DNA of 64,000 nt from the NCBI RefSeq assembly GCF_000473165.1, contig NZ_KI421504.1, positions 62,001-126,000 on the forward strand. The letters run 5' to 3'. The notes beneath the pieces are model-generated. The model made no database searches and had not been told where the DNA came from. It worked only from the letters and a program-made list of their open reading frames with translations. Positions 8,385-16,370 of the stretch are shown piece after piece. Each line of letters opens with the position of its first letter. Positions within the stretch are counted from its first letter, which is position 1. Position numbers and translations under genes: made by a program. Source of the DNA: Leisingera aquimarina DSM 24565. GTDB lineage: Bacteria; Pseudomonadota; Alphaproteobacteria; Rhodobacterales; Rhodobacteraceae.

Positions 8385-9170
8385 ATGCGCAAACTGCTTA
8401 TGTCCGCCCTCACAGCTGCCGCCCTGGCACTGCTGCCGCAGTCAGCGGCCCAGGCCGCCAAGGAAGAAGTCGTTCTGGGCCTCAGCCAGGACCGGGTGGC
8501 GATCACCGCCACCTTCGATGGTTCGGAGATTCTGATTTTCGGCGCGGTGAAACGGGAAAGCCCGATCCCGTCGGAGGACCCGCTGGAAGTGATCGTCACT
8601 GTCTCCGGCCCGGCTCCGGCGGTGATGGTGCGCCGCAAGGAAAAGAAGCTGGGCATCTGGGTCAATGTGGACAGTGTTCTGGTGGACTCTGCCCCGGCCT
8701 TCTACGCCGTGGCCACCAGCGCCCCGTTTGACCAGGTGCTGACAGATACCGAGGACTTGCGGTTCCGGGTCTCTATCGAACGGGCCATCCGCTCGGTCGG
8801 CGCGGCAATGCACATCCGCGGCGCCCAATCCTTTGCTGACGCGGTGGTGCGCATCCGCGAGGACAACGGGCTCTACTCGCTGCGGGAAAACACTGTCGCA
8901 GTGGATGAGCAGACCCTGTTCCGCACCGCCATTGAGATGCCGGCGGATCTGACTGAAGGCGATTACCAGACCCGCATCTTTCTGACCCGCGGCGGCGAGG
9001 TTGTGTCCAGTTACGAGACCACAATCGATGTGCGCAAAGTGGGGCTGGAACGGTTCCTGTTTTCGATGTCCCGCGAGCAGCCTTTTCTCTACGGCCTGAT
9101 GGCCTTGGCCATTGCGATCGCCTCCGGCTGGGGCGCCTCTGCGGCCTTCAGCTTGCTTCGGAACCGATAA
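8385..9170 (+). CDS. TIGR02186 family membrane-anchored protein
   Basis: 261 residues. An N-terminal signal peptide (MSALTAAALALLPQSAAQA) is followed by a long soluble periplasmic region and one C-terminal membrane helix (FLYGLMALAIAIASGWGASAAF, about residues 230-251). The pattern LSQDRVAITATFDGSEILIFGAVKRE matches what I know of the alphaproteobacterial family TIGR02186. Its biochemical role is unknown. It is encoded directly after a TauE/SafE permease, so an accessory or sensing role for that permease is a reasonable guess. Confidence 0.82.
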   Translation: MRKLLMSALTAAALALLPQSAAQAAKEEVVLGLSQDRVAITATFDGSEILIFGAVKRESPIPSEDPLEVIVTVSGPAPAVMVRRKEKKLGIWVNVDSVLVDSAPAFYAVATSAPFDQVLTDTEDLRFRVSIERAIRSVGAAMHIRGAQSFADAVVRIREDNGLYSLRENTVAVDEQTLFRTAIEMPADLTEGDYQTRIFLTRGGEVVSSYETTIDVRKVGLERFLFSMSREQPFLYGLMALAIAIASGWGASAAFSLLRNR

Positions 9171-9220
9171 GGGGGCCGGCCCCTCTTGGCCTTACGGCCA
9201 ATTCACCCCGGGGTATTTTT

Positions 9221-9253
9221 GACCAGAAAGAAGCCCCCTGGTCCTTTTTTTTT
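9221..9253 (+). terminator. rho-independent terminator after the TauE-TIGR02186 pair
   Basis: Stem GACCAG (9221-9226) and CTGGTC (9238-9243) with an 11-base loop, then C and nine T residues. It follows the core GGGGTATTTTTGACCAG, which resembles sequence also seen at other gene ends in this window. Confidence 0.7.
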
Positions 9254-9273
9254 GCGGAAGTACTCTCGCTGAA

Positions 9274-9336
9274 GGCGCGCTGCGCCAGGCCCAACGGGAG
9301 CGGCGCATCTTCGAGGCCCCGGCGACGGGCGGGAGA
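9274..9336. repeat. dispersed intergenic repeat, copy 1 (related copy at 55038-55105)
   Basis: From GGCGCGCTGCGCC the sequence runs through GGCCCAAC, then GCGGCGCATCTTCGAGG and GGGCGGGAG. The reverse complement of 55038-55105 gives the same blocks in the same order (GGCCCAACCGG, GGCGCATCTTTGATG, GGGCGGGAG). Both copies are non-coding and lie between genes. Confidence 0.65.
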
Positions 9337-9338
9337 CG

Positions 9339-10064
9339 TCAGCCGCGGCCGATATAGGGCATCTTGGTAGCCATTACCGTCATGAACTGAACATTTGCCT
9401 CCAGCGGCAAATTTGCCATATGCAGCACTGATTTCGCTGCATCCTCCACCGAAAAGGTGTGCATCGGCTCGGCGCCGGCGTGACGCTGGCTCAGACCCTC
9501 CACCATCGGGGTGCGGGTGTTGCCGATGTCGATCTGGCCGCAGGCGATATCAAAGGGGCGGCCGTCCAGCGACAGGCTTTTAGTGAGACCGGTGATGGCC
9601 GCCTTGGTTGCCGCATAGGGTGCCGAATGGGGCCGCGGCACATGGGCAGCAATGGAGCCGTTGTTGATGATCCGGCCGCCCTGCGGCGACTGCTGCCGCA
9701 TCTGGCGGAAGGCCGTGCGGGCGGTCAGGTACATGCCTGTGAGGTTCACATTGACAGAGGCAAACCAGTCTTCCAACGGGATTTCGTCGATGGTGCCCGG
9801 CGGGGTGAAGATGCCCGCGTTGTTGAACAGAACATCCAGCCGCCCCGCCGCCATGGCAAAGCTGTTCAGCGCATGGTCCACTGCTGCCGGATCGGTCACA
9901 TCGGCGGGCAGCACATGGGCGGCAGCGTGGCCCTGCGCGGCCTCCTCAAGCTTGTCCGCCCGCCGCGCAACCAGACCAACCTGCCAGCCATCAGCCAGGA
10001 ACAGTTCTGCCACGGCCCGGCCAATGCCGGAGCTGGCGCCCGTGATCAGGATGGAATTGCTCAT
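9339..10064 (-). CDS. SDR family short-chain oxidoreductase
   Basis: 241 residues. The Rossmann motif TGASSGIG (about residues 8-15) binds NAD(P), NNAG (about 86-89) is the structural motif, and YAATK (about 150-154) holds the catalytic Tyr and Lys. The family covers alcohol, sugar, steroid and acyl substrates, and nothing here narrows that down. Its start overlaps the stop of the helicase gene (ATGA), so the two are cotranscribed. Confidence 0.9.
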   Translation of the reverse strand: MSNSILITGASSGIGRAVAELFLADGWQVGLVARRADKLEEAAQGHAAAHVLPADVTDPAAVDHALNSFAMAAGRLDVLFNNAGIFTPPGTIDEIPLEDWFASVNVNLTGMYLTARTAFRQMRQQSPQGGRIINNGSIAAHVPRPHSAPYAATKAAITGLTKSLSLDGRPFDIACGQIDIGNTRTPMVEGLSQRHAGAEPMHTFSVEDAAKSVLHMANLPLEANVQFMTVMATKMPYIGRG

Positions 10065-11599
10065 GCCGGGGTCTCCTCCTGCGTTTCCAGTGTCAGCGTG
10101 GCGGCCGGCACTGCCTTCAGGTCATCCACCTGCAAGGGGCCGGAGGGTTTGGCCAAACGGTTGCGCACCACCCAGATCAGCCGCTCCTGCGCCCGGGTGA
10201 TGGCAACATATGTCAGCCGCTTCCACAGCGGCTGGCCGGCCTCGACCCGGCCCATGCGGGCGGCGGCATAGATGTCGGGGGCAAACACCTGAGTGGTGTC
10301 CCATTGCGAGCCTTGCGCCTTGTGTATGGTTACCGCCGCGCCATGCAGGAAGGTGGCGCCCATGCGGGCGGCGTAGGGGATGAACGGTTCTTCCTCATCC
10401 GGTTTTTCGATTTTGACGATGGAGGCTGCAGAGACCTGCGGATCCTCGGCCCCCATCACATGCAGACGGGAGAACCCGGGTTTGCGGCCGGAGCCGAGAA
10501 AGATCACCTGGGCGCCCTTGATCAGCCCGCGGGCTTCCAGATCCAGGCGTTTCTTGCGGTGTTTCATCGGCAGTTCGATACCGTCGCAGATCAGCGGCTC
10601 ACCGGCGATCAGCTCATCCTCCGGCGCGCCGTGGACGGCGCGGAATGCGTTGATCAGCCGGATCCTTGTATTGTTACGCCAGACCAGCACCGGCGAGCGG
10701 GCCATCAGGTCAACCTCCACCCGCTGGCCCCAGACAACACGGTCGTCGCGCCGGGCGGTGTCTTCTACCATCCGCTCGAAATCCTCGAACCCCAGCTGTG
10801 GGTCAGCCAGTGCATGGGCGAGGTCCAGGATCGGATTGCCGGCCTCTTGCCGGTGGATGCGGTTCAGGATCAGGCGCTGCGGCTCCGGCAGGGTGTCGAA
10901 CACCATGGACCCCGACTGATTCACCGGGGCCAGCTGCGCTGGGTCGCCGAACAGCACCAGATTGGGGAAGATCTCCTTCAGGTCTTCGAACTGGCGGTCG
11001 TCCAGCATCGAGGCTTCGTCGACGAAACCGATGTCCAGCGGCTCCTCGCGGCGCTTCCAGCCGGTGATGAAGTCCGAGCCGCGCAGGCCCGCGGCGGCCA
11101 GTGCACCGGGGATCGATTTGTTTTTCTCGTAGAACGCTGCGGCGCGGGCCAGGGCTTCCTCGGTCAGCCCTTCAATCTCGGGCTTGTCCCCCTGCCCCGC
11201 CAGCCATTCGGCGATGCGTTCGTACTCCGGATCATAGACCGGCGTGTATAGAATACGGTGAATGGTGGTGGCCGGCACGCCGCGCAGGCGCAGCACACTG
11301 GCGGCCTTGTTGGTTGGCGCCAGGATCGCCAGGGTGCGGCGGTCGTCGCTCTTTTTGCGGCTTTCATAGTCGCCCGAGACAACCTCGACCCCCGCCTGTT
11401 CCAGCGCCTTGTACAGCTCGGCCAGCAGCAGCGTCTTGCCCGATCCGGCCTTGCCGATCACCGCCATCACCCCGGCGTCGCCGCGGGGCGGCTGCAACAG
11501 CCCGTCATCAAGATCCACCCCCGCCTTGCGCAGGAGCTCGGTCACGCTGTCAAAAGCGGCGGCCTGGTCGTCGGAAAACTGTACGGGCAGAGCTGTCAT
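10061..11599 (-). CDS. RecD-like ATP-dependent DNA helicase (AAA family)
   Basis: 512 residues. Walker A GKAGSGKTLLL lies near residue 50, Walker B is DIGFVDEASMLDD (about 190), GDPAQLAPV is helicase motif III, and the UvrD-type C-terminal box reads TYVAITRAQERLIWV (about 465-480). VTIHKAQGSQW matches the RecD2/exonuclease V alpha family. It is shorter than RecD2 (usually over 700 residues) because the N-terminal helix-hairpin-helix region is missing. That is common for the alphaproteobacterial form. A role in DNA repair or plasmid/phage DNA processing is inferred. Confidence 0.88.
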   Translation of the reverse strand: MTALPVQFSDDQAAAFDSVTELLRKAGVDLDDGLLQPPRGDAGVMAVIGKAGSGKTLLLAELYKALEQAGVEVVSGDYESRKKSDDRRTLAILAPTNKAASVLRLRGVPATTIHRILYTPVYDPEYERIAEWLAGQGDKPEIEGLTEEALARAAAFYEKNKSIPGALAAAGLRGSDFITGWKRREEPLDIGFVDEASMLDDRQFEDLKEIFPNLVLFGDPAQLAPVNQSGSMVFDTLPEPQRLILNRIHRQEAGNPILDLAHALADPQLGFEDFERMVEDTARRDDRVVWGQRVEVDLMARSPVLVWRNNTRIRLINAFRAVHGAPEDELIAGEPLICDGIELPMKHRKKRLDLEARGLIKGAQVIFLGSGRKPGFSRLHVMGAEDPQVSAASIVKIEKPDEEEPFIPYAARMGATFLHGAAVTIHKAQGSQWDTTQVFAPDIYAAARMGRVEAGQPLWKRLTYVAITRAQERLIWVVRNRLAKPSGPLQVDDLKAVPAATLTLETQEETPA

Positions 11600-11662
11600 T
11601 GCGCGACCCTACAGCCGCGGGACCGGGTCCGCCAGAGGATCCGGCCCCGGATTCCGCCTCAA

Positions 11663-12304
11663 TCAGCCGGTGAGAGCCATGGGCGCTGCCGCACTGGCAC
11701 TGCCAAAGGAACGATCGAACCAGAGCTGCGACAATTCGGGGGCAATTCCGGCCAGGGAGGCGACGTTCAGATAGACCTCTGGTGTGTATTCCCACAGGCC
11801 GAGGCAGATTCGTTCACGGCCTTCGCCTTGGGTCCCGATGATGTCCGGGCTGAAGCCGAGGCTGCGGTAGATCCGCACCATGCGCCGGTCAAAGACCCCG
11901 GCGAAATGCTGCACGGAAAAATTGCGCATGATCTCAACCCCGCCCAGAGTCAGTGCGCCCGCCACATTGGCGCCCGCGTCGGGTGACAGGCAAAAGCGGG
12001 TGCATTCCCAGATCAGCGGGCTGCAGATCGGCACCCCGCCGGCCAGGTCAAGAAAGACGTCATTGACCATCACCGGGCCAGTGGTCGGAAGAAACCGCAT
12101 CGAGCCGCCATGGCTGCCATCCGGCATTTCCCAGATCACATAGAGCGGATCCAGCTGGTCATACTGGTCGCGCTCCTCGCCATTGCGGTCCACTTGCACC
12201 TCCCAGCCCAGCCGGGCCTGGAATTGATCCGCCCGGTCGCGGAACATCGAGTGCGCAAGGTCTGCGTGGTTGTGAAGATCATGACCGTAGATATAACGAA
12301 GCAT
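11663..12304 (-). CDS. luxI: LuxI-type acyl-homoserine lactone synthase
   Basis: 213 residues. The invariant LuxI residues fall at their standard positions, R24, F28 and W34 (FRDRADQFQARLGW). DQYDQLDP (acidic residues about 46-52), SMRFLP and WECTRFC (Glu and Arg near 100-103) follow. The enzyme makes N-acyl-homoserine lactone signals from S-adenosylmethionine and acyl-ACP; chain length cannot be read from sequence alone. It lies 93 bases downstream of luxR on the same strand, an R-then-I order used by many roseobacters. The nearest upstream metabolic gene is ccr. Confidence 0.95.
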   Translation of the reverse strand: MLRYIYGHDLHNHADLAHSMFRDRADQFQARLGWEVQVDRNGEERDQYDQLDPLYVIWEMPDGSHGGSMRFLPTTGPVMVNDVFLDLAGGVPICSPLIWECTRFCLSPDAGANVAGALTLGGVEIMRNFSVQHFAGVFDRRMVRIYRSLGFSPDIIGTQGEGRERICLGLWEYTPEVYLNVASLAGIAPELSQLWFDRSFGSASAAAPMALTG

Positions 12305-12362
12305 TGAATAGTCCCCTTCTGGTAGAACAGTAGGGACAGGTTACGCCTGCGAATTACAATTT

Positions 12363-12394
12363 CAGAGTGTATTTACCGAAGCCTTCACACTCTG
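12363..12394. promoter_or_regulatory. perfect inverted repeat in the luxR-luxI gap
   Basis: CAGAGTGT (12363-12370) and ACACTCTG (12387-12394) are perfect complements around a 16-base spacer, 3 bases after the luxR stop. As RNA this gives a hairpin that has no T run on the minus strand. It may be an attenuator, a processing hairpin or an operator for luxI. It does not match the classic 20-base lux box. Confidence 0.5.
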
Positions 12395-12397
12395 CCG

Positions 12398-13117
12398 TTA
12401 AACTACAATAAATCCGAGTGTCATGGCCCGGGCTATGGCATGCGTCGTATTGATCGCACCAAGCTTGAACCGGGCGCTTTCAATATAGACACGCAGCGTG
12501 TGTTCCGAGATTGACAGGGTTTTTGCCACCTGTGCACGACTGTAACCGATTGCCAGCAATGTCAGCGCGTCCACTTCACGCGGCGACAGCGGCTGAGCCT
12601 GCTCCGGACTGCGGCTGGGCTCAAATTCAAGCGCTTTGCGATTAAAGTAATGCGCCATCAGGATCATATCCCGGCTGCAGCGCTCGGTGAGTTTCTCCCA
12701 AGCCTCATCGTCGCAATTGTGGCTGACGGTAAACACCGCAAATTGCCCGTTCGGCCCACGGATCGGAATAGAATAGCCTTGGTTGCCGACCCCATGCTCC
12801 AACGCGTCTTTCAGAAATTCGCGGGCCGGTTTCGGCGACCAGTCCAGCCGTTTCCAGTCAACCGGGTGGAACCGCTGATAGCAGCCGGCCACCACCGGAT
12901 CGACCCGCACATAGGCCATTTCCTGGTAGCGTTCGACCCAGGTCTGCGGATAAGTGCCGAAATGGTAGTGGTCGCCGGCGCTGTCGACCCAGTGATACAT
13001 GGCATGATCGACCCCGAACACACCGCACACCTGGTCAACTATCGATTGCAGCCCATCAATGGTTTTGGTGGCGTCAAGCGCCTCCAAAATGCGGTCCAGT
13101 TCTGCCTTATGTGCCAT
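12398..13117 (-). CDS. luxR: LuxR-type quorum-sensing transcriptional regulator
   Basis: 239 residues, the usual LuxR length. The N-terminal autoinducer-binding domain shows YPQTWVERYQEMAYVRVDPVV (about residues 55-75) with the conserved Trp, Tyr, Asp and Pro. The C-terminal LuxR helix-turn-helix reads LSPREVDALTLLAIGYS, then LSISEHTLRVYIESA (about 175-218). It should bind the lactone made by the adjacent LuxI and control target genes, normally including luxI. Its own upstream region carries an unusual TTGCGC cluster (13285-13332). Confidence 0.94.
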   Translation of the reverse strand: MAHKAELDRILEALDATKTIDGLQSIVDQVCGVFGVDHAMYHWVDSAGDHYHFGTYPQTWVERYQEMAYVRVDPVVAGCYQRFHPVDWKRLDWSPKPAREFLKDALEHGVGNQGYSIPIRGPNGQFAVFTVSHNCDDEAWEKLTERCSRDMILMAHYFNRKALEFEPSRSPEQAQPLSPREVDALTLLAIGYSRAQVAKTLSISEHTLRVYIESARFKLGAINTTHAIARAMTLGFIVV

Positions 13118-13402
13118 CGCCGTATACCAGTTTAGTCCAGAGCCTGCCCGATCCGGCTATTCACAACCAACAAGGCTGTCTCAGGCTTCGTTGCAAACAA
13201 CTTTTGTTCTTTTGCAGTGCGGGACTCTGTGCGGTCAATGACAACCTCAGGGGTTTGGGCAGTTTACTGCAGCCAGGCACCTGATTGCGCGGGTATTGCG
13301 CCGGGAGCGCAACACTAGCAACTTAATTGCGCGACCTCCAAGCCCCGCCTCCCCGGAAATAGTGAGGGCGCAGCGGTTAACTTCCTGAAAAAGATAAAAT
13401 TA
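13118..13402. other. luxR upstream region without a gene
   Basis: No convincing coding frame. It contains a cluster of TTGCGC/GCGCAA half-sites at 13285-13332 (listed separately) and an A+T-richer stretch next to luxR that probably holds its promoter. I could not fix -35 and -10 boxes with confidence. Confidence 0.6.
13285..13332. promoter_or_regulatory. cluster of four TTGCGC half-sites upstream of luxR
   Basis: TTGCGC at 13285-13290, 13296-13301 and 13327-13332, plus the inverted GCGCAA at 13307-13312. The first three elements are spaced 11 bases apart and the last follows at 20, that is about one and two helical turns. The middle pair forms TTGCGC-N5-GCGCAA. This lies about 170-215 bases upstream of luxR and looks like an operator array. 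The regulator is unknown. Confidence 0.5.
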
Positions 13403-13438
13403 CAAAAAACCCGCGAAGCACAGGTGTGATTCGCGGGT
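13403..13438 (-). terminator. rho-independent terminator of ccr
   Basis: On the minus strand, stem ACCCGCGAA (pairing 13430-13438 with 13409-13417) with a 12-base loop is followed by a T run (13403-13408 reads as A on the plus strand). It lies 33 bases past the ccr stop. Confidence 0.85.
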
Positions 13439-13470
13439 GAATTTCAATCCATCTTGGACGCGCCGGCAAG

Positions 13471-14757
13471 TCAGCCTTTTGCGTCGAGCACATCCTGAAG
13501 GGTGCGCAGGCCGGTCTTCGGTGCCTGAACCAGCACCGACATGTTGCCGGGCAGATGCTCGTTGCGCCGCATCTTCATATGCGCCTCCGGCAGATCGTTC
13601 CAGGTAAAGACTTCGGACATGCAGGGATCCAGGCGGCGCTCGACCATCAGTTTGTTTGCAGAGGCAGCCTGCTTGAGATGGGCAAAATGCGAGCCCTGCA
13701 GACGTTTCTGATGCATCCACATGTAGCGCACGTCAAAGGTCAGATTATAGCCGGTGGTGCCAGCGCAGATCACGACCATGCCGCCCTTTTTGCAGACGAA
13801 TGTCGAAACCGGGAATGTGCTCTCGCCGGGGTGCTCGAACACCATGTCGACGTTTACGCCTTTGCCGGTGATGTCCCAGATCGCTTTGCCGAATTTGCGC
13901 GCTTCCTTGAACCAGGCAGCGTATTCGGGGGTGTTCACTGTGGGCATTTGCCCCCAGCAGTTGAAGTCCTTGCGGTTCAGAACACCCTTGGCGCCCAGCC
14001 CCATGACAAAGTCGCGCTTGCTTTCGTCCGAGATCACACCGATGGCGTTGGCGCCGGCCGTGTTGATCAGCTGGATTGCATAGGACCCCAGGCCGCCAGA
14101 CGCGCCCCAAACCAGCACGTTCTGGCCAGGCTTCAGGTCATGCGGCTCATGGCCGAACAGCATCCGGTAGGCGGTGGCCAGGGTCAGCGTGTAGCAGGCG
14201 CTTTCTTCCCAGGTCAGGTGCTTGGGGCGCGGCATCAGCTGCTGCGCCTGCACATTGGTGAACTGGGCAAAGGAGCCGTCCGGGGTTTCATAGCCCCAGA
14301 TCCGCTGGCTGGTCGAGAACATCGGGTCGCCGCCGTTGCATTCCTCGTCGTCGCCATCGTCCTGGTTGCAGTGGATCACCACCTCGTCGCCGACTTTCCA
14401 GCGGGTGACTTTGGAGCCCACCGCCCAGACGATGCCGGCAGCATCGGAACCGGCAATGTGATACGGTGCCTTGTGGCCGTCAAAGGGCGAAATCGGTGTG
14501 CCGAGGGAGGCCCAGACGCCGTTGTAGTTGACGCCCGCCGCCATCACCAGAACCAGCACTTCGTTGCTGTCCAGTTCAGGAACGTCGACCACTTCCTGCT
14601 CCATCGCAGTGTTCGGCTCGCCGTGGCGCTCTTTGCGGATCGCCCATGCGTACATCTTTTTGGGCACATAGCCCATCGGGGGCATTTCGCCCATCTCATA
14701 GAGATCTTTCTCGGGCGCCTCGTACGACATGACGTCAGTCTGGGTATCCAATGCCAT
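13471..14757 (-). CDS. ccr: crotonyl-CoA carboxylase/reductase
   Basis: 428 residues, the normal length. The enzyme reductively carboxylates crotonyl-CoA to ethylmalonyl-CoA with NADPH and CO2, the key step of the EMC pathway. It is a medium-chain dehydrogenase/reductase: GroES-like part with HIAGSDAAGIVWAVG (about residues 98-112), then cofactor motif VLVWGASGGLGSYAIQL (about 215-231). FEHPGESTFPVSTFVCKKGG (about 308-327) is typical of Ccr. AAAGGAGG lies 5 bases before the ATG. It is separated from ecm by two acyltransferase genes and is followed by luxR and luxI on the same strand. Confidence 0.97.
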   Translation of the reverse strand: MALDTQTDVMSYEAPEKDLYEMGEMPPMGYVPKKMYAWAIRKERHGEPNTAMEQEVVDVPELDSNEVLVLVMAAGVNYNGVWASLGTPISPFDGHKAPYHIAGSDAAGIVWAVGSKVTRWKVGDEVVIHCNQDDGDDEECNGGDPMFSTSQRIWGYETPDGSFAQFTNVQAQQLMPRPKHLTWEESACYTLTLATAYRMLFGHEPHDLKPGQNVLVWGASGGLGSYAIQLINTAGANAIGVISDESKRDFVMGLGAKGVLNRKDFNCWGQMPTVNTPEYAAWFKEARKFGKAIWDITGKGVNVDMVFEHPGESTFPVSTFVCKKGGMVVICAGTTGYNLTFDVRYMWMHQKRLQGSHFAHLKQAASANKLMVERRLDPCMSEVFTWNDLPEAHMKMRRNEHLPGNMSVLVQAPKTGLRTLQDVLDAKG

Positions 14758-14834
14758 GATGGCCTCCTTTGTGTTCCGGTCTATGCCGCGATGCAGAATC
14801 GCAGCGATTACCTAGGGAATAAGATTGAGAAGGT

Positions 14835-14864
14835 AATATTGCAACCTCTTTTGGATCAATATTG
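14835..14864. promoter_or_regulatory. paired CAATATT elements upstream of ccr
   Basis: CAATATTG, itself a palindrome, lies at 14857-14864, and AATATTG lies at 14835-14841. The CAATATT cores are 22 bases apart, about two helical turns. They fall between the acyltransferase stop (14870) and the ccr start (14757), so they could be a ccr operator. The same CAATATTG octamer occurs upstream of phaB (63180-63187). Confidence 0.4.
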
Positions 14865-14869
14865 AAACT

Positions 14870-16330
14870 TTATGACCCTGCAGATGCAGCATTGCCTTTG
14901 GCAGGCGCAGAAAAATCATCCCCGCCACCCGGCCGCGCACCGTCTTGGGGCATCAGATGGCGGATAGAATTGGCATAGAAGGCGAGCAGGTCGCGGCGCT
15001 CTGCAACCGGCTTGAACTGACCATTGCCCCCGCAGATAAGACCGCGCCGCACCAGTTGCCTCAGTCCTGCGTCCACCGCATATCCCAGGTTTTCCCGGGG
15101 CATGTGGACCTGGGCCAGCGGCATTGCCGCAATCAGTTCCGCCAGCCGATGCTCAACGGCGGCGCGACTGAGGGAGCCGTGCTGCTGCAGGATGGCTGCA
15201 ATCAGCGGCACCGGCAACACCGGGACAATGGCGCTGATCCGTGCCATCAATTCCCGCCCCAGCAGCTTGGTCATGTCCCCTTCCCGCCCGCTACCAAACG
15301 CAGCCAGGCTGAGGGGGCGGCCAAAGTTCACCCCAGCATAACCCGAACGGTGGTAACGCCGGGTCATCCACAGCCACAACAGCCGCAGCAGCCGCAACGC
15401 CACCAGGCCTATGCGGGCCCGGAACCTGCGGTCGCCATCCTTGGCAGCAGATGTCAGGATTTTGTCTTCCAGCACCCGGTCGTAATTCAACGCCACCGGC
15501 ACAAAGACCACATCGCGCCCCTGGGGGTCATAGCCTTCGACGATGTATTTCAGCAGGCCCAGCTTGGGCGCAGCAATGGCACCGTCCAGGCTGAGCCCTC
15601 CTTCGGGAAACATCGCCTGGGTGGATCCGCCGCGGGTTGCCAGGCGCACATAGGCGGCCAGCACCTTGCGGTAGAGATTATTGCGCGAACGGCGGCGGAT
15701 GAAGTAAGCGCCCATCGCCCGGATCAGACGTGACAGCGGCCAGACCCGCGCCCATTCCCCAACTGCATAAGACAGCGCCGTGCGCTCCGCCGCCAGATAG
15801 GTTACAAGAACATAATCCATATTCGAGCGGTGGTTCATCACAAAGACCACCGTTGCATTGGGGTCGATGGCGCGCAATGCCGCCTCGTCCTGATGGCCCA
15901 GCCGCACCCTGTAGACCGCATTGGACAACAGCCGTGCCGCGCGGATCGCCAGGCCGAAATAGGCAAAGGCGGAAAATCCGGGTACGATCTCGCGGGCATA
16001 GCGGCGCACCTGCTCGTAGGCCACGTTTTCAGGAATACCCGCCGCCGCCGCGTGATCCGCCGCCGCCTGGGCCACCTGCGGGTCATGGATCAGCCGCTGG
16101 ATCATGTCGTGGCGGCGGGCCAGCTTGAACGGTTCAATCGGCCTTTCCAGCCGCTGGTTCAACCGCGCCACCGCGCGCTCCAGACGCCGCCGGAAAAACC
16201 AACGCACCGAGGGAAACAGGAAATGCGAGGCAAAAGTCACCGCGGCAAAGCCCACGATCAGCATGAATAACCACAGCGGAATTTCCACGGTTTGCGTCAT
16301 ACTAGGACAGTTGCGCAGGCTGTAGGGCAT
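14870..16330 (-). CDS. PlsB-like glycerol-3-phosphate/lysophospholipid acyltransferase
   Basis: Up to 486 residues. An N-terminal membrane helix (PLWLFMLIVGFAAVTFASHF) precedes a PlsC/PlsB acyltransferase domain. The catalytic HX4D is NHRSNMD (about residue 165), and the phosphate-binding motif is AMFPEGGLSLDG (about 235). The long C-terminal part resembles the PlsB side of the family more than the short PlsC. It would acylate glycerol-3-phosphate or a lysolipid at the membrane. No clear ribosome site precedes ATG 16330, and ATG 16300 is an equal candidate. It is distinct from the plsC gene at 47497. Confidence 0.82.
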   Translation of the reverse strand: MPYSLRNCPSMTQTVEIPLWLFMLIVGFAAVTFASHFLFPSVRWFFRRRLERAVARLNQRLERPIEPFKLARRHDMIQRLIHDPQVAQAAADHAAAAGIPENVAYEQVRRYAREIVPGFSAFAYFGLAIRAARLLSNAVYRVRLGHQDEAALRAIDPNATVVFVMNHRSNMDYVLVTYLAAERTALSYAVGEWARVWPLSRLIRAMGAYFIRRRSRNNLYRKVLAAYVRLATRGGSTQAMFPEGGLSLDGAIAAPKLGLLKYIVEGYDPQGRDVVFVPVALNYDRVLEDKILTSAAKDGDRRFRARIGLVALRLLRLLWLWMTRRYHRSGYAGVNFGRPLSLAAFGSGREGDMTKLLGRELMARISAIVPVLPVPLIAAILQQHGSLSRAAVEHRLAELIAAMPLAQVHMPRENLGYAVDAGLRQLVRRGLICGGNGQFKPVAERRDLLAFYANSIRHLMPQDGARPGGGDDFSAPAKGNAASAGS

Positions 16331-16370
16331 TACAAGGGAATTGAAATTCGCGCGCAGGGCTTTTCGCCAG

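Noticed and set aside
12305-12362. Possible lux box upstream of luxI (CTG...CAG words on the minus strand)
   Set aside because: The half-sites are 21 bases apart and lack the paired symmetry of known lux boxes, so no site was called.
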